The position numbers and the translations under genes are program-made. From Zingiber officinale (lineage: Eukaryota; Streptophyta; Magnoliopsida; Zingiberales; Zingiberaceae), in the NCBI RefSeq assembly GCF_018446385.1, contig NC_056006.1, positions 1,851,802-1,915,801 on the forward strand: a DNA stretch of 64,000 nucleotides. Direction: 5' to 3'. Numbering within the stretch: position 1 is the stretch's first letter; every line of letters starts with the position of its first letter. Below, piece after piece: positions 45,901 to 60,100 of the stretch. The notes beneath the pieces are model-generated. The model made no database searches. It was given only the letters and a program-made list of their open reading frames with translations, and was not told the origin of the DNA.

Positions 45901-48900
45901 CAAGTGATAATCAACGTGTCTTCCAGAGCAATTTGAGATACTGTTATGTGATTCCATCTTCCAATGAAGCCAATTGCAGACTCATTCTAACAGCAAGTTA
46001 ATTTCTATGAGCCGGCATGCAAAGATAACATACAGTAAATAGAAAACATAACAAGAAATGAAGTCAAATCTAAGCCTAGAAGATTATGATCCAAGATTCT
46101 AGCACACCATGTATTCGGCAACATTAAGTTGAAGCATCCACCCATCACTTTTTTATTTCTTATTCATCACCAGGGTATTTAGAACATATTGGGAAGCATT
46201 TATCTAAATACTTGCAAGAGCATCAATGAAACAACTGAGCAAAATAAATCAATAAAATCAAAGCCAAAAATAAACTAAAGAAATAACTAGAACATGGTTT
46301 TTCTTAAAATTTGAAGGTTGAGATGGCTATTCCAGGAGTAAAGAAACATAGTTAAACTGTTAAAAGTGATTTTCCAGAAAGAATGAAACATTGAACAAGA
46401 GTGTACCTGGAATTTATAACCTCAGCTAGCAGGCCCAAGGCAATGCTGAAGAATAGGGGATGACTTCGAAGACCTTGTTCAACATTCTTTTCAATGGCTT
46501 CCTCTTCCAGGAGAATTGATTCATTTGTCTTGGGCATTTCTCCTGTATTTGAATGGGTCATCAGCTTGTGAGGTAGAAGAAATTCACATGCTATATGATT
46601 AGCAAATATCATCACTCGAGAAGCACCTCAATAATTTCTAAGATATCTTTATTTCTCTTTTTCCAAGCATAAGTTCCTTACAGCAACACTGATAAAGAAT
46701 TATTATTTTTTGAGGAGAAAATGGGAGTTACTAAGTAGTCAATAGTTCAGGCCTCAGGGGAACTAGGAATTATTCAAACTAATTTTGACAAACATGCTTT
46801 TTTTAATTCTTTTCTCATTAATTTGTTTTATTAAATAAACATCTATAAACCAAATAAAAAAATTTTGAAACATCTGTCTAACTCTTAATTTATTTTCAAT
46901 AACCTTTCCCAAAGTTGCATGTTATGGCTCATTGACTAGATCGGATCAATGTGTACTGCCTTCACTCATAAATTTGCAACAATAATTTTCCTCTATTTTT
47001 AGGCAACTTAGTTGTTAAAGTTTTATTGAATAACTTAGTTGACCATATCATACCTGATTCCCTATATTCTTCCCAGCTCAAAATGAATCTCACCTAGATC
47101 TACAGTTATACCTATTTTCATTTTCTTTAAATATCCTTTAATCTCACTCAATCAAATATTTCAAGTAATAACTTGTTCCTAAATTTGATAATTTTTTTAA
47201 CACAATCAGATTTGTTTATGAGTGCTCATTAAATAATTTGTAAAAAAAAAAATTCACCTTACGTTACTTGTATTGTCATCAAAGAAACCTTTTGAAAAAC
47301 ATTGGTTACTAGATATGAACCATCTCTACATTTAATGGTTCAACACAGCATTGTATGTGGGGGCATAATAATAGATAAACGTATCCAGCAATTTGACATA
47401 ATTTACCATTCACACTTGATGGATTTATCAATTTGAAAAGGTCTTTTCCTTCAGCATTGAATCCCCAACGGCTTGGGGCTGGGCCTGCAATATATGCACA
47501 TGCCCTCTCGTCAGTGTCTTTCAAGTGTACCTGTTAATGGGAAAAATACTTTTGAGCAACCATATTATACATCTAAACACTGAGTATTTCTCTATATCAA
47601 GAAACAATCAAATGGTTGTTATCCACAAAATTCTTAACATAAGCCAAGCAGTTCCTAGGTGAAGCAAGATAGCACTGACATAAGAGAAAACAAAATAAAT
47701 AGGCGATACCAAGACTCCCTACTACCAAATCCATTTTAGCCTAATCATTTTCTAGTTATTCTATATTTCTCAATCCAAAAGATGTAACCAACAAATCCAA
47801 AGTATCCTTATTCACACATAATTTGACACCATTCATGAACACAAGATCAAAATAGCTAACTCAATGACATCTAGGAAAGAGATACAGTGCAAGTAAACCA
47901 AATTTTTATTTAAACAAGGAGACCAGTATCTCCAAATCTCAAACTTGATAAATAGTTTTTCCCTATTTACTTTCCAAAATTAAAGGTACTGAATTCTCTT
48001 ATTTCCAACATAAATAGTTAAGCCCTTGAGGGTTGTAGCCTACTGTAGTTGGATTTGGGTATATAGGTGCCCATTAATTTGGTGGAGATCTCTATGTAAT
48101 CTCAAACTCCAGAAATTGATTGTCTTCAACTACTCTATTTTCGTTATCAAAATAAAGATGTTTGAGACTTGTCCAGACACCCTTAATATTGTTTGATAGC
48201 CAATCTCACTAAAGAGAAGGATTATGATTACATACTTGTTGGAAATGCAGGTCAGATGGGAAAGGACGGAAAGTAATTGGTTCAATATCCTGCTTAGTTT
48301 TGGAGCTTGTTGAACTGACTGTACCCAGATAATCAAGAATGCAGACTTCAATGTCTTCCTTGGTGAAATCTCCAACGATACTAACCTACAAGAACAACAG
48401 ATGGTCAAAGACACTCTAATGAAAGTATCTAACAATATTTATTGGTTTATGCCTTATTAATAACCCAACAAAGATAAGATTAGAAGGATAAAAAGTTCAG
48501 TACAAAAAGAAATCAGTTATAAAGAACAAAATGATGAGAAAAAATTGTCCACCTCCATATTATCTGCAACAAACTGATTCATAACAGCATCTTTAACTGA
48601 TTGAAGTGTCAAATTTTCTAACGACTCTGGACTTGGCTCAACAAATCTCTCATCGGCATTTAGCATTCCAAGCATAAGTTTGCAAGCAGTTGAACGTTCC
48701 AAGCTTTTGGGGATTGAACGATAATAGGATAAATACAACTGCTTTGCTCTATCAAATGCATCTTCTAACCAAACACTGTGCTGAAAGACAGTCACAATAA
48801 GAAACATATAAGCTTTAACTTGACCTAGTGTAAATTTAAAGTACCCTTGACTAAAATTTTCAGCAAAAATCATTGTACATAAATTTAACTATGAATGTAC

Positions 48901-51114
48901 AGCACAGGAAATTAATCTCTACAGGGATAAACTTGAAAATGGATTTGGAACAAAATACTTACCTCAAGTACCATATGAAGAAGTTGGAAAGCTGCACGCA
49001 TTCCATCATCTCTCAAAGTAAAACGGAATTCCATTGCAGTGAACTCCTCGGTGGACTCTAGCGAGCAATTGATTAAGTGATTAACACAGAAAAGTTCTAC
49101 CTGGAGTAGAGAAGAAGAATCAACATGTTGCAAAGCAGCTCAAGAAACAATACATTTCACTCCCGTAATGGGTTGAATACTTAGATATTTACTCTGATAT
49201 TGCTATGTTAATAAGTGGATCATTTCTTTTTCATAGTATACAGTTCGGTTTGTTGTTTATTACAGTAATAAAACTATCAATCCCCATTAATTTAGCAACT
49301 TTCTTTAAGCAACAATTAATTCTATACAAAGCACATAAGCTGTCTTTACCAGCAACCCATCTATTTGTCATCAAAGTATTGCCTGGCTTAAAAGAATATA
49401 TAAGTAGCAATGAATTTCTAAAAATTTCTCAATCAGAATCATCAAAAAAATGCATCCAAGACAGAGCCACTGCAAATCCACACTAATAAAGATATACAAC
49501 CAATTAGTTATGATTACATACAAACAATTTGAAGTTGAAACTAGATTTTAAGTCAAATAGAGACTGCAACAAATTCTCAAACCTGAAAATGCCATGTCTA
49601 TGCACAATAACATTTTAAAGGGGAAAACAATCAATTCCAGTTTTACAAAGAACAAACCTGTTCCCTAGAAAAGTTACCAACACATCCACCTTCACTTAAA
49701 GTTCGAACACCTACGACAACAGCTCCTTTTGATTCAGATGTTTCAGCTGCTCTTCCACCACGCACGATGAGGCGCATGACACCACACCTAGCTTCATTTT
49801 TTGTAATCTATACAAAAAAAAACACAGAAAAAGAAGAAAAACAAACACTAATTGATCAAAGATGAAGAAATTTCAATCAATCCAACAACCAGAAAAATTG
49901 AGCCAAATCACTTTTATCAACATCTTTTCAAAATGAATATTGGTTATGTCGTGGATCAACCATATCATTTGCATAGGATTTTTTAAATCTTGGTATAAAC
50001 AAGTCAACAAAGTATAACAAGCACCCCAACTTATAACATACCTTACAAGACATTGAAATATTTTTAAATACTTGAATAAGTGTGTTGTATTAAATGAAAA
50101 CATTGAAATATCCATGGTGAACATCATACTTTTCAATTGGTCAACTGATCGTTATGTGTTAGGTAAAAACCACAGTACCAGGAATCTGAACTTTAATTAT
50201 GGGTTTCAAATGAGTTATCATGTGTTGATTGATTATTTAATATAATGCTTGTATACAATTACATATGCTATGTTGCTCAAACATGAATACTAGTATGGAG
50301 ACATGGATGTGACATCTAAAATGACTTTACACATCATGAATAGGACCAAGTGTTAGCTCAGAGTACCAGGTATCCAACATAGGTTATTGGTAGGTAGGCA
50401 AAATAAATATCAGAAGTTACACTTTATATTATACATATCTAAACCTTTAATTTGCATAACTTATATGTTCAATTGAGTAATCACTTGGAAATGAATCCAA
50501 GTTCATTTGGGTTTAAATGACTTAAACCAGTTTCATAGGGTTTTAATTTTCATTACTTAATCAACAGGTGATACATGGGGGTGGCACAGTCAACGCTGGA
50601 ACCATGTAAATTTCACTTATGATAGCTAGTTTCGATTTTGGTAAATTGGTGTAATGATATTTATCATCCACGTTGACCAAGACAGAACAAAATTTTAAAC
50701 TTTACCTCTATTATAGGTCATGGAGGAGCCAAAAATTGAGGAGGGGGGAAGGGGAGGGGGTTAATAATTGAAACATATTTAGGTATTAAAAGTAATAATT
50801 ATATAGAGAAAATAGTTTTCCTTAAAAATCCATCAATTGTTTTGGTAAACTGGTATTTAATTTTTGTAGTTAAGCGCCACATGGGATATTATCCTAAAAG
50901 TTATTATGTTAATATAATACATAAATACGCGTAAATTAGTGCCCAAACTCATAAATTGGACTTGGTAAGGGTGCGCGTAGGGATGGCAATGGGCCAGGTT
51001 TAAACCCGGCCCCGTATTAAACCTGGTCAAACGGGTTACAGGGCGGGTCTACACCCCCTGACCAGGTTTAGAAGCGAGTTCGAGGCAGGTTGTAGGTTTC
51101 AATGAACCCGCTCC

Positions 51115-51154
<40 letters not shown>

Positions 51155-54100
51155 ATGAGGAAGCCCTAACCGTATCTGTAGCTCATTTTCAATTTCCAAT
51201 CTCCATTTGTGATTCTGCCCGCCGCCTCCCTTTTAGGAATGGGAATGGGCCGGGTTTAAACTCAGCCCCGTATTAAACCCACCCCGTTCGGATTTAAAAC
51301 CTGGTCAAACAGATCCTTGGATTGGCCAAATTTAGCTCGAACCTGCCCCGTTGCCATCCCTAGGTGCGTCAGGCCCATGCAATAATGCAACGCAAGGGTG
51401 ACACTCAAGAACCCCAGCAGCAAGCTACTGTAACAAACTCTCACTCATAAAAAATTAATTTAACTTTTTATATCAGATATTAAACTGATAAGAACCGATA
51501 CTACACTTGATCTTAGCCAAAAGGCCGAGAAAAGTATGCTTTCTAATGTCGCCGATCCAAGGTATTTATAAAAGTTTTTCCACAAGCCTAAGGTAGGACT
51601 AAAGAGAACCATGTATTTTTAATATAAAAAAAACAACCCGAGAAAATTACTAATAAGTTTTAACATTATTTTCAGTGTGAAAAAAAAGGACATTAGCGTA
51701 ACTTCATTTTAGATTTCACCAAAATTAGCTAGTAAAGGGTCCAAATTCTTAATAAAATAATAAGATGAACTTAATTGGTTTCTCTTCAGTCTTCAATTGA
51801 ATATAATTGCTCGATTGTTCTCAATATTGATGATCATGATATTTTTTTATTCCTAATAGACAATAGGTTCTTGTTGCTTGAAAATGGACTGCATAGTTTA
51901 TGCACAGACAAGTAGATATAAAATCAAGATCACAATCACAAAACATTTCAATGGAAAAACTACCTTGTAGTTTACAGGAATCCCATTTGAAAGACGGCAC
52001 TGAGTTATGCCAGTTTCATTGTCAAATATCTTAGTCAAATTCCCATCCTTTAAGATGGGAACAAAAGATGGGCTTTTTTGCACTCTCAACTCCTTCAGCA
52101 ACGACTCACTTATTAGCTCTTTTGGTACATCAAGCTGCAGAGAGAAATCAACAATTAAGGAACCTATATGATTGCAGAACACATGTCGCGTATTCTGTAT
52201 AAATTGAAACCATTTTTTCAAGTAGAAACTGATAATTGACCTGGATGAGAAAACCACACGTTTCAAAAAAATATACAAGGTCAACAGAAATAGCAGCTTT
52301 TGAATCATCACTTCCATTGGGTAAATTTTGCAATTTTATGTGTCATTTTCTTGTGCTGATAATTTTTGAAGGAATTAAGCATATAACCAGATCAGGACTG
52401 CTTAATACATCTAAACATGTAGATGTTAGATTCACATTTACACTTTTAACATTCACACTGCTGGTGCTGCCCTTAATAATAAACACATCATTTTTAATGT
52501 TAATATACAAAATTCAAGATGTGAATTATAGTTACAGTAGCCAGAAAAAAAAAATATATATATATATATATATATCATAGTATCAAATAAGATTTGAAGA
52601 AATTCAAAGTAAGGCTGTTAAGAATGATATAAATATGTACAAGAGATTAATGAGAAATTAAACAGTGGATATCCATTAGCATTGACCAAGGATCATATTT
52701 ATCCAAAGATTACTGATCAGTTTGAGCAATTATTCATGTTCTCTTCCTTTTTGGAAGAATGCATGATCCATCATAGTTATCATAGATTCACAAATTTGAA
52801 CAATGAACATAAAATTGGAAGTTTTAATAAAAAATGCAAGGAAATCGGCAATATATGCCTGGAACAATTTTAGATGCCACTTTACTTTCAAACAAAACAA
52901 CGCACTATTACCAGTTTTGCGCCATTTCTACACATGCTTCTAAGAAAAGATGTACAATCTAGTCAAGAGGGAAAGACATGAAATCAAGAAATTTAACATG
53001 GGATAGTTAGACATATTCAAACATTGTGAAGATATTTCAAAAACTAGAAGTTCCCAATGAGCATAAGAAGCTTGGATTGTTGAAAGCAACATGTAACAAA
53101 CTGTAATTGCTCTAACTTCAACATAATTATGATGAAAGCAACCTTATTTCAGATCACTTTCTTATAATTATCAATATGAGTTTAAACTTGAGATCCTTTT
53201 CGTGGAAATAGAACTTCAAATTAGATTATGATAATAGCATTTATATTACTATGCGGAGTACAAACCATAAAAAAACTGATCAGAAACTAGATTCCATGAT
53301 AGGAAAAGATATACCTCAGGTTCAGCATGTATGGGTTCCCTCAAACCTGCTATTATAGCATCATTGATTTCATGAGGATGGATTTTAAATTCTGATTCTC
53401 CCACCCCATCAATATGTACTTTGGTGGGAACACATGCAACAATAGCTGCAGGAAGTGGTGCAGTAGGTTTACCAAAGTCTGAAATGAACTGCAACACTTC
53501 TGCACCTATGGAGTTAACCTAAAAACAGAAGTGGGCTATTAGCATCTACATCAGCAACAACAATAATAACTAAGTCTTATCCCACTGATTGGGGTTGGCT
53601 ACTGGCATCTAAAAAGATAAAATTTGTTTATAATGAATAACCCTTATTAACATAAACTATAATATTACTTCTTCAAGTGTAACTGTTTCAGCAACCGCAA
53701 CCAAACTCTCATGTCCCAGTCTCTGGTCCATTATAGTATGACCAAGAGCATCACTCTCCATAATAAATTCCAAGTTGTCAACAGAAGGAACACTGTCAAC
53801 CATTGCAGCCAATTGCTCACTATCTTTCAGCAATGCATCCATGTAACGAGTTAGTTCTCCTTTCGTGACACCAAACTCCTTCAGTCTTCGAACCTGATGG
53901 GAAAGCACAAATCATGGACCTCAATAATATCCAAAAGGTATAACACCAACTCCACTACACTTCACAATTTTTTTAACCTATGCAACCAAATGATAATAAA
54001 TACTAAAGATGTTTATAACAAAGAAAAGTAAAATATACAATAAGCTCCAAGTGGTTAAGGATTGAATTATTGAGACATTTAAGACATGTCGAATGTGCAA

Positions 54101-57100
54101 TTACAGAAACAAAAAAAGTTCATGCAGTGTTGGTGCAAAAAAGGGGAATTCTGATGTGAGAATAAATTGGGCCTACAAATTTTGCAGGTGGTTGGAGGAA
54201 AAGTCAGGCTAAAAGATCTATGATTCAACAGCATATAAAGCTTGAATTGGCATGGAAAAAAACAAAATACAGGATTATGATTCATCATCTAGAAACAGTT
54301 GTCAAAAAGTTATCTCAAGTTATCAAAAAGTAGTCTCAAATCAGTCATAAATTTAGAATTTCAGATACAATATTAAACCAACTAAAACTTTTTTTCAGTA
54401 GCTTTAAAAAATACATTATTCATACAAACCTCTTGAACAGCAACTTTTACAGCACTCTGCCAATTTTTAGGTTCTGCTGTCACAGTAAGAGTGGTAACAG
54501 TGCATCCCTCCCTTCCTGAATCACTATGATCCAACTCAATTGATGTAAATGGAGGATTTGAGCTCTGCAAATTTCGAGGAGCCATAAAATACTAGAAGCA
54601 ATTTAAATCAAAAGTACACACAAGTCCATTTTCAAGATTCCTACATAAAAATAACAAATATGAAATTAACATCATTCATGAAGCTCAAGTTACATCAGGG
54701 AATATCCATCAAATAGTACCGTATAGGTCAAAGTATTGTAACCCAAGCTACCCAATTGCTGAATATACTGTTAGTATTATTAATATGATATAGTTGGTAT
54801 GGACACCTGGAGCTCAAGTCAAAGGGTAACTGTTTTTTTAAAGGAAAATAAAAAACTTGACTACAAAATATTTACTCAGGATAAGGAGTTTTACAACATC
54901 ATGTAGGCATTACAACACTAGGGTCCCTAGATATAATTGAATGAGGTCATATTCCCTCTAACTTAAAGGCACTAGTTTCATCCAATTGCAAAAGAAGGAA
55001 GCATGTGCATGCTAAATAGTTAGAGTTCCTCAAAAATATAGTTACCCTGACACATTCCTAGAACTAACTGGAGTTATGATTCCATACCATTTTAGTGATT
55101 GTGGTTGGATTTTACCAAATAGCATGTTTAATCCATGTAAAAAACTAGATGATGCATCACATACAACTAAACTTTTCTAGTAAATGTGTGGAGTACCTAG
55201 GATTTTGAGCTGAGGGCAAATTAAAATATTTTTCCAAGGGGGCAAATCAAGGTGTGATTAGCAATTTTAGAATGTGTTTTCAAACCGCAAGCAACCTACC
55301 TGTGCTGCGTGAGGGCATATAACTAAATATTAAATTTTGATAAAATGACTAGCATATTTTGACTAAAGTACACTAATTAATCCATCCAATTAACAACTCT
55401 ACCTAGAAGAAGATATATGTCATCCACGCAATGTAAAAAATAATAATTAAACAATGTAGCACAAAAATTATTCAAAACTTATAATTTACGTTATAACAAA
55501 TTTAATCCACTATTCCACAATCACAAAAATTAGAATTCTTTAGTTGAGTAAATCACTTTTTAGATATTTTTAGCTGAGAAAAATCATCATATAAGATCTT
55601 GAGTAGTAATAAACTAAACTATTTTTCTTTCTAGATGGCTTCAAAGGCACCAACTAACCTACCTAGGAGATTGGACCCCTAAAACCATATATCAAGCCTA
55701 GGTCGTTATTTAGAACATTGTGAGTAATTTTGAAAAAAAAAAAATCATCATCAATTTTTAACATTTTGAAAGATAACAAAAATTTAGGAAAGAATAGGAC
55801 GAATCTACTTATTCGGATGCTCAAACTGAGATTGGAAAATCTAACTTAAACAACCTCATTAAGTGACTAATTATTGAAAAACTTGAGATTTGGAGCGAGA
55901 CTCAATTTTGCTTGTGCCCCAGCAAAGAAATAAAAATATCAAACATTATAATGACCCTAAAAGAAGGGGAGCCTTGGCGCAACGGTAAAGTTGTTGTCAT
56001 GTGACCAAAAGGTCACGGGTTCGAATCACAGAAACAACCTCTTGCAAAAGCAGGATAAGCTGCGTACAATGGATCCTTCCCCGGGACCCCGCATAGGTGC
56101 CTCTTTTTTTATAATGACCGAAAGCATTTCCTCTGCCCCAAAGCGTAGGGCAGACGGTGGGCGCATGGCATTGCTAGTGTAACAACCGGGTCGAATCTCG
56201 CAGAACTCACCGGAATTCACCCACCATACATCTCCCGCCTCTGTACCTGAATTTACCTCCCTCCATACCCGTGGGGCCGGCTCTAGGGGTCCACTGAGGT
56301 GACAAATCTACCCCTAAATGCATTGCCTCTGTAAAAGAGAAAGAGGTAGGATAATTCTATATCCTTTTTTTATTTATGTGTAAATATTTATATACATAAG
56401 ATACCCTATAATTATGTCTATCAATTGCTAATTACAATCAATTACAATCCCGACACAATCCCTTCAATTAAGCTAATCAATTACAATCCCTACAATTAAG
56501 CTAATTACACGAAAGTCTACGGTCAAAGATGCTAAAGTATTCAACACTCCTCGCTGGAGCATATGTCAATTATATTCAGCTTATCACAAAGTTCTGAGAA
56601 TTGTTTTCCTCCTAACGCTTTAGTGAAGACATCAACAATTTGGTTGGATGATGATGTGAATCGAGTGGCAATTTTCTAACTCATTACGCACTCGTGAATA
56701 AAATGACAGTCAGCCTCAATATGCTTAGTCCTCTCATGAAAAACTGAGTTACCTGCAATGTGAATAGTCGCTTGGTGATCATAGGCAGTGGTTCATTGTA
56801 GGTGAATCCTAATTCTTTAAGAAAATTCTTCAACAATAACCATGGTTTAAAGTGTCGTGTCGAGGCGATCGAAACGAGCGAAACATCTCGTTCCGCTCGA
56901 CGACGGCACCGCACAACCCCGGCACCGGACCCACGACAGTGCGACGTGTTGCGCGACCCCATGCCCGACAACAGACCCATGATAGTTGCGACGTGTTGCG
57001 CAACCTCGTGGTCGCAGCGAAGGGGACGGTCGACCTCACAACAGCAGCAGAGGGGTTGCATAACCCTTTCCCTACCGTCACGGAAACGTTGTGCTACCCT

Positions 57101-60100
57101 GTGACTACTACAAAGGGGTCGCACGACTACCGTGGTCGGCCCAGAGGAGTCACGCGATCCCCGTGGCCATGGCTGAGGGGTCGCGCAACCCTGCAGCACC
57201 GCCGAAATAGCACGAGCTCACGAGTGGTGTTGGATTTCGAAATTTTTTAATTAAACTTAGATTAATTATTTTAATCAACTCCTAATTATGATGGAGATAA
57301 TCTAAATAGGCTTTATTAAACTCTCATAAAAATTTTATTTATTTATTATCTATTTTCATATCTTTTCCTTTTTTAAAAGATTTTTTATATTGTTTATTTT
57401 TAAATATTTATGTTAAATATTTTTATTTTTTAATTAATATATTTTATATTTAAAAAATACCAAAACTATATCGGCACGACACGACACGATACGATACCGA
57501 AACTGTATCGTTCCGATCCAAAATCGAAACATCGACACGGGTCAAAATTTTAAACCTTGACAATAACACCTTTATAGTGTGAGTCATGGCTCTGTACTCT
57601 GTACTCTGCTTTGGTAGTTGACCTAGCAACGATAGATTGTTTCTTATTTCGCCATGTTACTAGATTTCCCCCTACATAAGTGCAATATCCAGAAGTAGAT
57701 CGTCTATCGATTTTTGATCCAGTCAGCATCATAATAGGCTTCAATGTGTCCATTTCTCTTAAGTGACGACCCTTTTCCTTGAGATTTCTTGATGTACCTA
57801 AGAATCTTGATCGCGGCATCCTAGTGAACTTGCTTCGGTTTTTCCATAAAACAATTGGCAATTCCAACTGCAAAGGAGATGTCTGGTCTCATTAATGTTA
57901 AGTAGATGAGTTCCCTAACAAGCTGTCTATATTTTACTTTATCCTTAAAGAATTCTCATCATCCCAAACACTTGGATTGATATCCATAGGAGCATCAACC
58001 AACTTCGTTCCTAGCAATCCAATTTCTTTGCGTAAATTTGTAGCATACTTCGTTGACATAATGAAACTCCAGATTTATTGTGAGCAATTTCAATTCCCAA
58101 GAAAGACTTAAGACGACCCATTTCCTTAGTAACCAATATGAACAAAACAAAACCAAATATGCGAAGAGACACAGAGAAAATAGGTTTGTCAGGATGAAGA
58201 CATGATAATGGGATATCCCCATGTAACACAGTAGACGACATCTTATTTATGAGGAAGCACGTTGTGAGAATAGCATCATCCCATAAATACATAGGGACAT
58301 GAATATAACAGAGAAGTGTACGAGCTACATCTAAAATATGGCAGTGTTTGTGTTCAGCAGCCCCATTTTATTGGGAAGTGTATGCACAAAACGTTTGATG
58401 AATTATGTCGAGTATCACAAAATGTCGAAATAGTTTTATGAGTTAATTCAAGTGCATTATCAGTATGAAGAGTGCACCAGTCAACAGAATATTGAGTTTT
58501 TATTTCATTATAAAATGATTTTAGCACATCAAGAATCTCACTTCTATTTTTGAGTAAGTGTAACCACGTCAGGAATAATCAACAAAAATTATAAAATACT
58601 GAAAGCACCTTTAGACGCAACTCTACAAGGTCCCCAAACATCACAATGAACAAGTTCAAAAGCAAAACATCTACGTTTATCAGTTCCAAAAGGAAAAGAA
58701 GTGCGATGGTGTTTGCCGAACTCACAGGACTCTAGAAATCGATGGACTAAACAAGAACTAAACTTTTCAGAGAGGAAGGAGATGGGTGACCTAGACGACA
58801 ATGGCACTAATAAGAAGACACAGTTGCTAAGAGTGCATGGGAACATGCAGGTGTAACAGAATCTAGATAGTATAGGTTATCACGCTCATGTCCTCCACCA
58901 ATCATCCTCTTCGATTGTAGGTCTGAAAAATACAATAGGATGATAAAACGATACACAACAGTTGTGAGTTTTTGTGAGACAACTTATGGAGAGTAAACTA
59001 ACAGGAGATTTAGATGTGAAAAGAACATTGTGATATTTGTAGTAGGTCTGACAACACTCGTTCCGTAATCAGAGAATAAGTACCATTGGCTAAACGGACA
59101 GGAGGTAAAGTTGAGGAAACAAAAGTGGAAGAGAAAACAGACTTGTAATATGGACACAAGCACTAGAATCTAGCATCCAAGACTTATTATGAGATACAGC
59201 AAACGCACCTGTAGAGGATGAGGTGCAATGCTAGGAGAAGAGCGAAGCAAATTCTCATAATCAGTATGAGAAACAGAGGCCATATCATTGTCAAGTGATG
59301 GTGTCGACGGTTCATTAGATGCACTGTTAATCCAATCAAACTTACCAAACTTTGCCCAACACTTCGCTAAGACATGGTTGGAACGACCACGGTGAACACA
59401 TGAATGACCACCCCTAGTGGCATCAATTCCACGACCGTGACCACCATTACGACCCTGAGAGGACCTAACCACAAGCAGTCATAGCTAAAGTGTCGGAAGA
59501 TGGGGAAGAACGGGTGTCAGGACCGCCCATGGTCACACGAAGAACCCGAGACAGAGCATTCAATAACGTGGGAATGTTATCACTTGCTAGCAAATTATCC
59601 CAAACCAAACATCGAGTGGAATCTAAATCGGATAGGAACTTTACGACCAAGAATTCTTTCCACTGATTTTTTCGAGTCTGAGCGTTACAAGAGAGAGTGC
59701 TATAGCAGAATTTCATCAACAACACCCTTAAGAGTAGCAAAGTAGTTAATAACAGACTCATCGTTTTGGCGAAGAGCGAAGAGTTTTTCATATAATTTGA
59801 AAACATGAGAAACATTCTTGTTATTCGAATACATGCCTCATAAGGCATCCCACATCTCTTTGGCAATTTTCCACAAGCATAACATTAGTGCTCATAAATT
59901 CCTCCATACTATTAAGGAGTCAAGCCATAATAGTCATTTGAAACTCAATTTGAATATTTCAAATCTTTAGGGTCGAGAGGGTCACAAGAATATATTCCTT
60001 CTTCTTATAGGACCGAGAATAGTTTAAACAAGCGTGACCATAAGAGATAGTTGGTCCTATTCAATTTAATAATAGTAGCCAAATTATGTTTAACATCTGA

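Noticed and set aside
53574..53600. Coding similarity in TAAGTCTTATCCCACTGATT region
   Set aside because: This is a dispersed SINE 3' end, also at 60300, not an exon.
56180..56215. Box-B-like GGGTCGAATCTCGC as a tRNA gene or second SINE
   Set aside because: No box A, no cloverleaf arms and no tail; probably a remnant or chance match.
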